DNA of 64,000 bases from CAVQFB01 sp963711675 (GCA_963711675.1 CAVQFB010000008.1:124001-188000), one strand, 5' to 3'. Counted from the first letter of the stretch, positions 42,930 to 52,443 are shown. Numbers and translations are program-made. Notes: generated by a model not told the origin, from the letters alone.

Positions 42930-44903
42930 TTACACTTCGTCGCTTTCCTTCAGCCGCGAGATCACGCTGAAGTCTTCGAGCGTCGTAGTATCGCCCTTGA
43001 CGTCGCCACTTGTGGCCAGCTCGCGCAGCAGGCGGCGCATGATTTTGCCACTGCGCGTCTTGGGTAGCGTGTCGGTAAAGCGAATGTCGTCGGGTTTGGC
43101 CAGCGCGCCGATTTCCTTCGCGACCCACCGGCGCAACTCTTCTTTCAGCTCCGGCGACGGCTTATTCCCGTGCTCAAGCGTAACGAAAGCCGAGATCGCC
43201 TGGCCCTTCAAATCGTCGGGACGGCCAACCACCGCCGCCTCGGCAACCTTTTCGTGCGCAACAAGGGCAGACTCCACTTCCATCGTGCTGAGTCGATGAC
43301 CGCTGACGTTGATCACGTCATCGACGCGGCCCATGATCCAGAAATATCCGTCTTTATCTTTACGCGCGCCGTCACCGGTGAAGTAAGTTCCGGGAATCTG
43401 CGACCAGTATTGCCGGACATAGCGGTCGGGATCGCCGTAAATGGTGCGCAGCATTCCCGGCCAGGGTTTGCGGATGACGAGGAATCCGCCCGAACCCTCC
43501 GGCACAGGATTGCCGTCCATGGTAACGACTTCAACGACAACACCAGGAAACGGACGCGTCGCTGAGCCCGGTTTAGTCGCGATAGCACCGGGCAGCGGCG
43601 TGATCATGATCTGCCCGGTTTCGGTTTGCCACCACGTGTCGACGATTGGGCAGCGCTCGTGGCCGATGACCTCGCGATACCACATCCAGGCTTCGGGATT
43701 GATGGGCTCGCCGACCGTACCCAGAAGCCGCAGGCTGTCGAGCCTGTGCTTGCGTGGCCACTGCTCGCCCCACTTGATGAAGGTTCGGATGGCGGTGGGC
43801 GCGGTGTAGAAAACGTTGACCTGGTGCCGGTCGATGATGCTCCAGAAGCGATCGGGATCGGGAAAGTTGGGTGCGCCCTCGTACATCAGGCTGGTAGCGC
43901 CGTTTTGCAGCGGCCCGTAGACAATGTAGCTGTGGCCAGTCACCCAGCCAATGTCGGCCGTGCACCAGTAAGTATCTTCTTCTTTAAGATCGAAGACCCA
44001 CTTAGTCGTGATGTAAGTCGCGACGGAATAGCCGCCGGTGGTGTGGACGACACCTTTCGGTTTGCCGGTAGTGCCCGAGGTGTACAGGATATAAAGAGGA
44101 TGCTCGGCGTCGAGCGGCTCGGCGGGGCACTCGTCGGAAACAGATTCCATTAACTCGTGCCACCAGTGGTCGCGGCCAGCCTGCAGGTTGACGTGTGACC
44201 CTGTGCGCTTGTAGACGATGACATGCTTCACCGAGGGACACGACTTCAGCGCCTCTTCCACGGCAGGGAAGAGTTTGACTTCACTGCCACGCCGGTAGGA
44301 TCCGTCCTGAGTAACCACAGCGACGGCCTGGGAGTCGTGAATGCGGTCAACCAGGGCGTTCGAGGAGAAGCCTCCAAACACGACCGAATGCGGAGCGCCG
44401 ATTCGCGCGCACGCCAGCATCGCTATGGGAAGCTCGGGCGTCATGCCCATGTAAATGGCGACACGGTCGCCCTTCTTGATGCCGAGCGACTTCAGCACAT
44501 TGGCGAACTTCTGTACCTCTTTGAGAAGCTGCTGGTAAGTAAGAATCCGGATTTCGCCGGGCTCGCTCTCCCAGATCAGCGCAGCTTTGTTCTTGCGCCA
44601 GGTTTGCACATGGCGGTCGAGACAGTTGTAAGAGAGATTGATCTGTCCGCCGACAAACCACTTCGCCCACGGCGCGTTCCACTCGAGCACGCGGTCCCAC
44701 TGCTTGAACCAATGCAGCTCCTCCGCAATGCGTCCCCAGAATTTCTCGGGCTCGTCTACCGACTCACGGTAAAGGTTTTCGTAATGTTCCAGGCTCTTGA
44801 CGTGTGCCGACTGGCTGAAGGAAGGCGGGCATTCGAACTTGCGCTGCTCGTCAAGAATGGAATCGATATTGGTTTCGGGCGGAGTGACTACATTCTCTGC
44901 CAT
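42930..44903 (-). CDS. acs: Acetyl-CoA synthetase (AMP-forming)
   Basis: Converts acetate, ATP and CoA to acetyl-CoA, AMP and PPi, in the cytoplasm, scavenging acetate. The 657-residue protein is of normal length. Visible motifs are the P-loop-like YTSGTTGKPKGVVH, the ATP/AMP-binding region DTWWQTETGQIMITPLPG, YFTGDGARKDKDGYFWIMGRVDD and the regulatory lysine motif PKTRSGKIMRRLLRE, where acetylation usually controls activity. It lies upstream on the - strand beside actP and DUF485, forming an acetate use module. Confidence 0.96.
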   Translation of the reverse strand: MAENVVTPPETNIDSILDEQRKFECPPSFSQSAHVKSLEHYENLYRESVDEPEKFWGRIAEELHWFKQWDRVLEWNAPWAKWFVGGQINLSYNCLDRHVQTWRKNKAALIWESEPGEIRILTYQQLLKEVQKFANVLKSLGIKKGDRVAIYMGMTPELPIAMLACARIGAPHSVVFGGFSSNALVDRIHDSQAVAVVTQDGSYRRGSEVKLFPAVEEALKSCPSVKHVIVYKRTGSHVNLQAGRDHWWHELMESVSDECPAEPLDAEHPLYILYTSGTTGKPKGVVHTTGGYSVATYITTKWVFDLKEEDTYWCTADIGWVTGHSYIVYGPLQNGATSLMYEGAPNFPDPDRFWSIIDRHQVNVFYTAPTAIRTFIKWGEQWPRKHRLDSLRLLGTVGEPINPEAWMWYREVIGHERCPIVDTWWQTETGQIMITPLPGAIATKPGSATRPFPGVVVEVVTMDGNPVPEGSGGFLVIRKPWPGMLRTIYGDPDRYVRQYWSQIPGTYFTGDGARKDKDGYFWIMGRVDDVINVSGHRLSTMEVESALVAHEKVAEAAVVGRPDDLKGQAISAFVTLEHGNKPSPELKEELRRWVAKEIGALAKPDDIRFTDTLPKTRSGKIMRRLLRELATSGDVKGDTTTLEDFSVISRLKESDEV

Positions 44904-45065
44904 ACCTTGAGCCTCCCGGTTCTGGGGTAAGAGGGCGCTGCAACCTTGAATTCTATCTGTTGTGTAAAGGCCTGTCTGCTCCGGAATGAAGCAGCACTGG
45001 AGCCGCTCAAATTTCTTGACGCGATCTGAGCCTCGACCGGGCTCGCATTCGCGTGCACAGCACGA

Positions 45066-46673
45066 TTAGTGAGCCGTTGCCGCCCGTTCCGCCCCCAGGC
45101 CTGTGTTCGACCGGACGAGCAACTCATTGAACTTGTGCTCTGACGTCGGTTCGTGGCTGAGCAGCGTTCCCACAATCGCGCCAATGAATCCCAGGGGAAT
45201 GCTGAGAATGCCTGGATTCTCCAGCGGGAACCACGCTTTGGCCTGGATCAAATGTCGGGCCGCACCGGTTACGTTAGGCGGATCAACCGCCATCAGGCTG
45301 GGACTCACGATGATCAGTCCTATGGACGCGATCAGCCCGGTGGCCAAACCTGCGACCGCGCCAGCGGTGTTGAATCTTCGCCAGAAGATCGATAGCACGA
45401 TCACCGGAAGATTGGCGGATGCCGCCACCGCGAAGGCCAAGGCTACCAGGAACGCGACGTTGGCAGTCGGGCCCAGCAGAATGGCAATGAATATTGCCAC
45501 GCCACCGACCACGAATGCGGAGATGCGCGCGACCAGCACCTCTTCTCCCGGCTTGCGCTCAACCCCTTTGTGAATCACGTTCGTCCAGAAATCGTGCGCA
45601 AACGAGGTGGATGCACTGATGGTCAGCCCCGCGACCACGGCGAGAATCGTCGCGAACGCGATGGCAGAGATGAACGCGAAGAAAATGTCACCCGCGACTT
45701 GTTGGGCGAGCAGGGGCGCGCTCATGTTGGTGCCGCCATGGGTCGAAATGAAGTCCCGGCCAACAATCGTGGCGGCGCCGAAGCCGAGGAACGTGGTCAT
45801 GATGTAAAAACTGCCGATCAGCACCATCGCCCACACCACGCTGTGGCGGGCGGTTTTGGCGTCCGGCACGGTGTAGAAGCGGACCAGAATGTGCGGCAGG
45901 CCCGCAGTGCCGAAGATGAGAGCGAGCCCGAGCGAGATCAGATCCAGCGGGCCATACGGCGGCTTGTAGCGCAGACCCGGCTCCAGAAAGTCTTTCACCA
46001 CCACCTGCCCCTTATCGTGATAGGTAACGTGTGCGACGGCGTCGAAAAACGCCGCAAAGCTGAAGTGGAAGTGCGCCATCACCAGGATGCTGAGCAGCAC
46101 TGTACCGGCTATCAGCAGAATGGCTTTGATGATCTGCACCCACGTCGTCGCGAGCATGCCGCCGAAAACGACATAGACGATCATCAGGATTCCCACTCCA
46201 ATTACAGCTGCCTGGTAACTTATGCCCGAACTTTTCAGTAGCAGCGCGACCAGCGCACCCGCACCTACCATCTGCGCAATCATGTAGAACGTGCTCACCG
46301 TGAGCGTACTCAATGATGCCATGGCCCGCACCGGGCGCGGCTTCAGCCTGTAAGCGAGCACGTCGGCCATCGTGTATTTGCCCGCATTGCGCAGCGGTTC
46401 CGCCACTACCAGCAGCACAGTGAGATAGGCAACCAGCCATCCCACCGAAAAGAGAAATCCGTCGTAGCCCTGAAAGGCAATGATGCCGGCAATCCCCAGA
46501 AATGAAGCTGCGCTCATATAGTCGCCCGCGACAGCAATCCCGTTCTGCCACGCCGTGATTCTGCGGCCCGCGGCGAAATACGCACTCGCGCCACTCGAGC
46601 GTTTGGAGGCCCAGAAAGTAATACCCAGAGTGATGGCGATAAATACCAGGAACATCAGCAGCGCGGTAGACAT
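45066..46673 (-). CDS. actP: Cation/acetate symporter, SSS family
   Basis: Sodium:solute symporter carrying acetate or other short carboxylates into the cell. The 535-residue protein has about 13 membrane segments; recognisable ActP parts are ITFWASKRSSGASAYFAAGRRI, GDYMSAASFLGIAGIIAFQGYDGF, GTAGLPHILVRFYTVPDAKTAR and SFAHDFWTNVIHKG. It begins 1 bp after the stop of the DUF485 gene, the usual yjcH-actP arrangement, and is followed on the same strand by acs after about 160 bp. Confidence 0.95.
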   Translation of the reverse strand: MSTALLMFLVFIAITLGITFWASKRSSGASAYFAAGRRITAWQNGIAVAGDYMSAASFLGIAGIIAFQGYDGFLFSVGWLVAYLTVLLVVAEPLRNAGKYTMADVLAYRLKPRPVRAMASLSTLTVSTFYMIAQMVGAGALVALLLKSSGISYQAAVIGVGILMIVYVVFGGMLATTWVQIIKAILLIAGTVLLSILVMAHFHFSFAAFFDAVAHVTYHDKGQVVVKDFLEPGLRYKPPYGPLDLISLGLALIFGTAGLPHILVRFYTVPDAKTARHSVVWAMVLIGSFYIMTTFLGFGAATIVGRDFISTHGGTNMSAPLLAQQVAGDIFFAFISAIAFATILAVVAGLTISASTSFAHDFWTNVIHKGVERKPGEEVLVARISAFVVGGVAIFIAILLGPTANVAFLVALAFAVAASANLPVIVLSIFWRRFNTAGAVAGLATGLIASIGLIIVSPSLMAVDPPNVTGAARHLIQAKAWFPLENPGILSIPLGFIGAIVGTLLSHEPTSEHKFNELLVRSNTGLGAERAATAH

Positions 46674-46674
46674 G

Positions 46675-47028
46675 TTATTTGCCTCCCTGGCGCTTCTCGG
46701 CTTGCTCGATAATGTCCTTGGCCAGTTTGTCGAAGTCGTCTGCGGCTTTCACGTAGAGCCATGCGATTGTCCAGGCCATGAAGAACTGAGAAAGAGCGAA
46801 GAGGTACGCGAGATTCACGTTGCCAATAACCTTGGTTGACATGAAATGAGGCGCGTATCCAACCAGGACGGGCAACGCAAAGTAGTAGACGATGAAAAAC
46901 ACGAAGGCGGGAACGATGAACAGCTTCTTGGTCGCCATCAAGTCCTGAAATTCCGTAGTGGCGGCCACCCGGTCCCATTCTGTCTTGCTAGCCTCGTAGC
47001 GCTGGTTAAGTTGTGGCGTAGTGTTCAT
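46675..47028 (-). CDS. DUF485 membrane protein (YjcH-like)
   Basis: DUF485 proteins are small two-helix membrane partners of SSS acetate carriers, encoded before actP in many bacteria. From the ATG at 47028 the product has 117 residues, with FQDLMATKKLFIVPAFVFFIVYYF, PHFMSTKVIGNVNLAYLFALSQFFMAWTIAWLYV and a charged C-terminal tail, matching the family. The start at 47046 seen as a longer frame is not preferred. Translation is coupled to actP (1-bp gap). Confidence 0.92.
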   Translation of the reverse strand: MNTTPQLNQRYEASKTEWDRVAATTEFQDLMATKKLFIVPAFVFFIVYYFALPVLVGYAPHFMSTKVIGNVNLAYLFALSQFFMAWTIAWLYVKAADDFDKLAKDIIEQAEKRQGGK

Positions 47029-47250
47029 TGGTTTTCCTCTTGGCAAGGATGGCGCCTGGTTGCCGCGCCTGCTTCAGACAACTGATCCGAACTTGAGTCC
47101 TGAGCCGACCTTAGTGCGAATGTCCCACCCATCACGGACAGGACAGCTGTAGTAACTCGCGAACTGTCGAGGCCGTTGAGTCTCCCGCAGTGCGCGTGCG
47201 ATCATACGACTCTTCAGTCAGAAAGCAAATCAGCTTTATTTCGCTTGTAA

Positions 47251-47266
47251 CCTGACCATAGTCAGG
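47251..47266. promoter_or_regulatory. Operator-like palindrome CCTGAC-CATA-GTCAGG upstream of the acetate genes
   Basis: Perfect 6-bp arms around a 4-base centre, in the 312 bp between the DUF485 start (47028) and the response-regulator stop (47341). It is preceded by CTTGTAA. It may be a transcription-factor site for the actP operon; the alternative that it ends the regulator transcript is less likely because no T-tract follows. Confidence 0.35.
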
Positions 47267-47340
47267 ATGCATTTCTTGAACATCAGCAAAAGAAGACGAT
47301 AGCGCCCTTTTTTCCCGCCCGACACTACTTAGGGGTCGTT

Positions 47341-48075
47341 CTATCCTCGACTCTTGGGCTTCAGGATTCTTCCCGCTTCAGTAGGGACATGAAAACAGTA
47401 ACCGAGACCGCGAACGGTCCGGAGATACTTTGGATTCTCCTCGTCGGCCTCAATCTTCTGTCGAATCCTTTTGACGTAGACGTCCACCAGACGGGGTTTC
47501 ACCTTGGCCGACTCCGAGCCGATCATCTTCAAAAGGTGATCCCGGCTGAAGGTCCGCCCCGGATTCCTCACCAGATATTCGAGAAGCCGAAATTCAGCCA
47601 GGGGAATCCTTAAAAGCGTGCCGTTGACCGTAAGTGTCATGGCGTCGTAGTTCAGTTCGAAAATGCCGAATTGCGAGATTACCGGCTGAGTCAGTTCGAA
47701 GCATCTTCTAAGACCTGCGGTCACTCTGGCAATCAGTTCGCGCTCCCTGAATGGTTTGGTGATGTAGTCGTCCGCTCCAGTGTTCAGTCCAGCCACTACG
47801 TCGGCTTCCTGTGCTCGTTTCGAGACGAAAATAATCGGGATCGACGCCAGGCTGGAAGTCTTGCGAATGCGATCGCATAGCGACAGCCCGTCGTTGCGCG
47901 GCCATGCCGACTCCAGGATAAACATTTCTGGGGGAAGAGCGAGAGCTCTTCGCAGGGCGGATTCTCCGTTCACAAATCCCGTCGTGCGAAATCCCGCAGC
48001 CGCGAGCGCGCGGCGAATCGCTCGCGAATCGCTCGCTCGGTCCAGCACGAAGATCGTATAGCGTCGGCTGGTCAT
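47341..48075 (-). CDS. OmpR/PhoB-type response regulator with atypical receiver
   Basis: A DNA-binding regulator of 244 residues from ATG 48075. The receiver (1-120) keeps the conserved Ser85 and Lys107 (ITKPF), but the phosphorylatable Asp is replaced by Glu55 in MFILESAWP and the acidic pair is Asp12-Arg13 instead of two acids. The winged-helix domain (about 145-235) is standard: EFRLLEYLVRNPGRTFSRDHLL, VDVYVKRIRQKIE and the C-terminal LRTVRGLGYCF. Phosphorylation control is therefore probably lost; Glu may mimic the active state. It is divergent from the porin gene and close to the acetate operon, which are candidate targets. Confidence 0.92.
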   Translation of the reverse strand: MTSRRYTIFVLDRASDSRAIRRALAAAGFRTTGFVNGESALRRALALPPEMFILESAWPRNDGLSLCDRIRKTSSLASIPIIFVSKRAQEADVVAGLNTGADDYITKPFRERELIARVTAGLRRCFELTQPVISQFGIFELNYDAMTLTVNGTLLRIPLAEFRLLEYLVRNPGRTFSRDHLLKMIGSESAKVKPRLVDVYVKRIRQKIEADEENPKYLRTVRGLGYCFHVPTEAGRILKPKSRG

Positions 48076-48622
48076 GAAATCCTGACTCTGATCCAGTATC
48101 GGCTTATGCCGTTGCCGCAAGACGAGGCGCTGCTCGCAAATATCTAACAAAAGCCGCGCAAACCTGTATAGAGAAAATCCGCTTTGGAGGGTGGCAAATA
48201 ACCATTTATTAACAGAAAATTCATTGTCTTGTAACAATTCGCAGGCAGCATTCACAGTGGTTCCGCGATGCGCTAGGTTCCAAACTTAAATCAGGCATGA
48301 AACTCTTGAATCCGTGATGTGCCGAATCGGGAGAGATCGCGGGCGTACTGGCGCTTTGCTGGTCGCAAAGATGCCGTACCAAGCTAGACCGTTCATTTAC
48401 CGGTTAGTGGGAGACCTTCGACGCATCGAGATTCTGCGGACAGCGTCGCAGCAACGATAGAAGAGTAGCGCGTTCATAAAAAATTAACCTGATTGTAACA
48501 ATGAAAAACGACGTTCCCTGTATGTTCGTCAGTTCCCAGAGACCCTAGATGTGCTTTGTGCATAAGTTGAACTGCATTGCTGGACAGAAGCCCTAAAAGC
48601 TGCAAATTCTGTGGGAGGAAAA
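48076..48622. promoter_or_regulatory. Divergent regulatory region between response regulator and porin
   Basis: About 550 bp, A+T-richer than its surroundings. TTGTAACAAT occurs twice, at about 48229-48238 and 48493-48502, each within 10-35 bp of a preceding TTAAC. Such TTAAC/TGTAACA patterns resemble binding half-sites of PhoB/OmpR-type regulators, but no site is established. There is no gene inside. Confidence 0.4.
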
Positions 48623-50470
48623 ATGAATCGACTCATAGCATTTACGCTGTCGCTGGTGATGGCGGTAGGCGCGTTCGCGGCCCCGGCACCTCAGGCTGCA
48701 TCTGGCGCTACCTCGACAAAGAAAACCAAGACAGCCGCACCGACTACAAGTGCAAAGCTGGATAAGCTGGAACAGGCGTTGCAAGTACAACAGCAGCAAA
48801 TTCAGCAACTGAGGCAGGAACTGCAGAGCAGGGATCAGGCGATGCAGCAAATGCAGCAACGCCTGGACCAGGCCATTGCGACTTCTCCCGCGGTGACGCA
48901 AGCGCAGAGTAAGGCGGACGCCGCCGCGGCTGCCACTACGAAGTTGCAGGACGACGTCACGACCCTGCACGGCGATGTGGCCGATCTGAAGCAGAACGGC
49001 ACCAACACGGCGCTGAGCCTGCAGGAGACGCAAAAGAACATTCAGACCAGCCTCGAGAGTCCAATAGCGCTCCATTACAAAGGGATCACTATTACTCCGG
49101 GCGGTTTCCTGGCGGCTGAAACTGTCTATCGCAACCGGGCGCTTGGATCTGACATCAACACCCCGTTCAACTCGGTTACGATGCCGGGCGCGACCCAAAG
49201 CGCTTTGTCTGAATTCTTCGCGAGCGGACGCCAGTCACGCATCAGCATGCTCGCTGAAGGAAAGCTGAAAGATTACAAGTTGAGCGGATATGTCGAGGCT
49301 GACTTCCTGTCGGCGGGTGTCACCTCCAACAACAACGAGAGCAACAGCTACACGCTACGCCAAAGACAGGCGTGGGGGCAGGTTGTCTCGCACGGTGGCT
49401 GGAGTCTCACCGGCGGTCAGATGTGGAGCCTGGTGACCGAGACCAAGAAGGGCGTGGACAATCGATCCGAGGCTTTGCCGATGACGATCGATCCCCAATA
49501 TACCGTCGGCTTCAGTTGGGCGCGGCAATACGGCTTACGCCTCGCCAAGAACTTTGGAAACAAGTTCTGGCTGGCAGCCGCAGTAGAAAATGCCCAAACG
49601 ACTCTCACGGCGCACGGCAACTCCAACAACTTTGTGATCGGCTCGGCCGGTGCCGGTGGGGGTCTTTATAACCCCAGCGCGACCTACGCTTTTAACCCGT
49701 CGCCTGATTTCATCTTCAAGGCGGCCTTCGAACCGGGCTTCGGGCACTACGAGGTTTTCGGGTTGGTCAGCACCTTCCGTGACCGGGTGTTTCCCTGCGC
49801 CACCACCTCGGCAACCGGCACGTGCAACGGGGTCACCGGGCCTTCTGCCTCAGGCGCGTTCAATAACAAAGCTAACGGCGCCGGCCTCGGCGCCAATGCG
49901 CGCATCACCATGGCCAAGAAGGTCGATTTGGGCATCCATTTCCTCGGCGGCAACGGCATAGGCCGCTACGGAACAGCCGGACTCCCCGATGCGACCGTCC
50001 GCCCGGACGGCGTCCTGAGCATGATCAGGAGCTATCAAGGGCTCGGTACGCTGGAATGGCATTCGCCGAAGCTGGATGTATATCTGAACGGCGGTGGTGA
50101 ATATGCGGGCCGCTCTTGGTCCTCCGTCACCTCTGGCGGCAAGACCTCGGGAGAGGGATACGGATCACCGTTGTTTAACAACACCGGCTGCTACCTGGAG
50201 ACTCCTCCCGGGACTCCTACGGGCGGTCAGTTCCCGACCTCATCGGGCGGCTTTCTCCCCGGTTCGCTGGCGAGTTGTACGGGTGATACCCGGAACGTAC
50301 TGGAGGGCACTTTCGGCTTCTGGGTGAAGGTCTACAACGGACCTAAGGGCCGGATTCAATGGGGTCCGCAGTACTCCTATGTCGTTCGCAACACCTGGGC
50401 CGGCAAAGGTGGTACACCGCACGGTGTCGACAATATGGTGTTCACCTCCTTCCGCTACTACCTGCCATAG
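48623..50470 (+). CDS. Outer-membrane porin-like protein with N-terminal coiled coil
   Basis: A 615-residue exported protein from ATG 48623 with GGAGGAAAA upstream. Signal peptide MNRLIAFTLSLVMAVGAFAAPA, then an Ala/Thr/Lys-rich part and a coiled coil (about 50-145) that is Gln-rich with heptads (LDKLEQALQVQQQQIQQLRQ). The rest (about 160-615) is strand rich, alternating aromatic and polar residues, with short turns and ending SFRYYLP with an aromatic near the end, as in 16 to 18-strand porins. The coiled coil plus barrel resembles the OprP/O and acidobacterial porin types. Solute unknown. Confidence 0.82.
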   Translation: MNRLIAFTLSLVMAVGAFAAPAPQAASGATSTKKTKTAAPTTSAKLDKLEQALQVQQQQIQQLRQELQSRDQAMQQMQQRLDQAIATSPAVTQAQSKADAAAAATTKLQDDVTTLHGDVADLKQNGTNTALSLQETQKNIQTSLESPIALHYKGITITPGGFLAAETVYRNRALGSDINTPFNSVTMPGATQSALSEFFASGRQSRISMLAEGKLKDYKLSGYVEADFLSAGVTSNNNESNSYTLRQRQAWGQVVSHGGWSLTGGQMWSLVTETKKGVDNRSEALPMTIDPQYTVGFSWARQYGLRLAKNFGNKFWLAAAVENAQTTLTAHGNSNNFVIGSAGAGGGLYNPSATYAFNPSPDFIFKAAFEPGFGHYEVFGLVSTFRDRVFPCATTSATGTCNGVTGPSASGAFNNKANGAGLGANARITMAKKVDLGIHFLGGNGIGRYGTAGLPDATVRPDGVLSMIRSYQGLGTLEWHSPKLDVYLNGGGEYAGRSWSSVTSGGKTSGEGYGSPLFNNTGCYLETPPGTPTGGQFPTSSGGFLPGSLASCTGDTRNVLEGTFGFWVKVYNGPKGRIQWGPQYSYVVRNTWAGKGGTPHGVDNMVFTSFRYYLP

Positions 50471-50491
50471 GCCGGAGTCTGTTTCGAGTCA

Positions 50492-50523
50492 GTCCGGTAT
50501 GGTCGCTGTCGGCCATACCGGAC
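50492..50523 (+). terminator. Strong hairpin downstream of the porin gene
   Basis: GTCCGGTATGG and CCATACCGGAC form a perfect 11-bp stem with a 10-base loop, 20 bp after the porin stop. No T-tract follows, so termination may be weak or the hairpin may protect the transcript end. Confidence 0.6.
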
Positions 50524-50694
50524 ACTTCGAATCCTCTCCATCGCGTCACTTCAGAATTCCCTTCATTCAGCCAGCCTCCGTACCGCATGTCACCGAACCA
50601 GGCAGGCACATTCCAGTGTGACCTCGATCACCGCAGCGATGTCTGTCAGGGTTTTGAATCTTCAGTATTAATGCGGTCGAGAGGAGGTACTCCG

Positions 50695-51192
50695 GTGTCC
50701 ACCACCATGGCTGACGTTCGCGATTTCCTTAACCAGCGGCGCATCGCCTTCGTCGGCGTATCACGCAACCCAAAGGATTTCAGCCGCATGCTCTTCCGCG
50801 AGATGTGTAACAAAGGTTATGACGTGATTCCGGTTAATCCGGCCGCCACTGAATTGGAGGGCAGGCGTTGCTTTCGTCGTATCCAGGAGATCGATCCCCC
50901 CGTTGAAGGTGCGCTGCTGATGACCCGGCCCCCAGACACGGAAGGTGTGGTGCGAGACTGCGTCGATGCCGGTATTCGGCGTGTTTGGATGCATCGCGGG
51001 GGCGGCCAAGGTGCCGTCAGCAAGGAGGCTGCCGACTTGTGCCATGAGAAGGGCATAGGCCTGGTCGAGGGCTACTGCCCGTTCATGTTTCTGCCTGGCA
51101 CGCCATTCTTCCACCGGATACACGGCTTCTTGCTGAAACTGGCGGGCGGCTATCCGGGCAAGGTGCCGGGGCGCGACCATACCGGTGTGTAG
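50695..51192 (+). CDS. CoA-binding protein (YccU-like)
   Basis: Small Rossmann-fold protein of the CoA-binding family. The GTG at 50695 has GAGGAGG about 8 bp upstream, giving 165 residues. It has FLNQRRIAFVGVSRNPKDFSRMLFREM as the nucleotide-binding start, then YDVIPVNPAATELEGRRCF and, near the end, EGYCPFMFL. Its role is unknown; related proteins bind CoA or succinyl-CoA-like ligands without catalysis. A longer frame begins inside the porin gene at 50359 and is rejected. Confidence 0.85.
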   Translation: MSTTMADVRDFLNQRRIAFVGVSRNPKDFSRMLFREMCNKGYDVIPVNPAATELEGRRCFRRIQEIDPPVEGALLMTRPPDTEGVVRDCVDAGIRRVWMHRGGGQGAVSKEAADLCHEKGIGLVEGYCPFMFLPGTPFFHRIHGFLLKLAGGYPGKVPGRDHTGV

Positions 51193-51411
51193 TGGCTTGC
51201 GTGCCGGTTGACGAAGCAGTGAATTCCTGGGCGGCTCTGGGTTGTGCCCGTGCCGTGAATCAGGCCCGCTCCAAACTAAGCACTGGTTCGTGCACTAGGT
51301 GCCCTCCTGCGTCCGCGTGAATACCGACAATTGCAATTTGTGACGGTTCGCGCGACAGTGTCTGTTCAGTCCGCCTTGAACACATTCTCAGTACATTAAG
51401 GAGAGGCGATT

Positions 51412-52443
51412 GTGAAAGCACTCCTATCAGGCACGGCAGTGGATCGCCGGACGGTGTTATCCATGCTGGGTGTCGCAGGTTTGGGATTATTGGATATGAG
51501 TACGGGATCTGTTTCTGCGACTGTAACCGACAAGGACAGTCTTGCCAAACTGCTGCCCGATTTTCGCGATAAGTCGCGCAACAAGCTGCGCGCGTTGTTG
51601 AGCGAGCCGGGTTTCAGTGGCCAGATACCCGCCACGGAGGTCAAGTATCTCGCGGATACGGAAGAGAAGAACGTCGAAGCCATCATGCTGGGACTGCTTC
51701 CGCTGGCGCGTACTTTTTCTCGTCCCCCAATTTCAAAATACCTGGTTGGCGCGGTCGCTCGGGGCACGAGGGGGCATTTGTACCTTGGGGCAAATATCGA
51801 GTTCCCCGGGCATTCTCTCGGCCTGGCGGTCCATGGCGAGCAGTCTGCCCTGTCCAACGCCTACATGCATTCCGATCAGGGTGTTTCTGCCATCGCCCTG
51901 ACCGCCGCGCCGTGTGGTCATTGCCGGCAGTTCATGAACGAGCTTTCGCCCGACGGAGAGATCCAGATCTTGCGGAATGGCGAGGCGCCCGTGAAGTTGT
52001 CCTCTTTATTGCCCATGGCATTCGGCCCAAAGGATCTTGGGATCAAGCAAGGCGCTTTCCCGGTCCGAGAGGTTGATCTGGAGGCGCCGAATGGGGTGAC
52101 GGATGAATTGGCCCTTGCCGCCCGCGACGCGGCGAGGAAGTCCTACGCGCCTTATACGAAATCCCCCTCCGGGGTAGCGATTGTCACCGCTGCCGGTCGA
52201 GTCTACCGGGGTGCGTACATCGAGAACGCCGCCTTCAATCCAAGCCTTTCACCCCTGCAAACGGCACTCGTCGCCCTGATCGTCGCGGGTGACCAGTTTT
52301 CAGCCATTTCGAGGGTAACTCTTGTGGAGTTTGAAGGCGCTGCCATCAGCCAGCGAAGCGCTGCCGAAGCGGTCTTAGCGGCAATCGCACCGGCAATCAA
52401 GCTTGAAGTCATTGCGGCAAAGGCGCCGATTGCCCGTCCCTAG
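51412..52443 (+). CDS. cdd: Cytidine deaminase with a Tat-like N-terminal leader
   Basis: Deaminates cytidine/deoxycytidine to uridine forms. The 343-residue protein starts GTG with AAGGAGAGG upstream. It is the two-domain (E. coli Cdd) type: the catalytic domain has His141-Gly-Glu143 (VHGEQSAL) and Cys168/Cys171 (PCGHC), and the C-terminal domain (about 225-335) is the non-catalytic copy. From memory E. coli numbering is 102/104/129/132, so all four ligands are offset by exactly 39. The extra N-terminus has Arg12-Arg13 followed by a hydrophobic stretch (TVLSMLGVAGLGLLDM), a twin-arginine-like leader. Export is inferred; cleavage is unproven. Confidence 0.9.
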   Translation: MKALLSGTAVDRRTVLSMLGVAGLGLLDMSTGSVSATVTDKDSLAKLLPDFRDKSRNKLRALLSEPGFSGQIPATEVKYLADTEEKNVEAIMLGLLPLARTFSRPPISKYLVGAVARGTRGHLYLGANIEFPGHSLGLAVHGEQSALSNAYMHSDQGVSAIALTAAPCGHCRQFMNELSPDGEIQILRNGEAPVKLSSLLPMAFGPKDLGIKQGAFPVREVDLEAPNGVTDELALAARDAARKSYAPYTKSPSGVAIVTAAGRVYRGAYIENAAFNPSLSPLQTALVALIVAGDQFSAISRVTLVEFEGAAISQRSAAEAVLAAIAPAIKLEVIAAKAPIARP

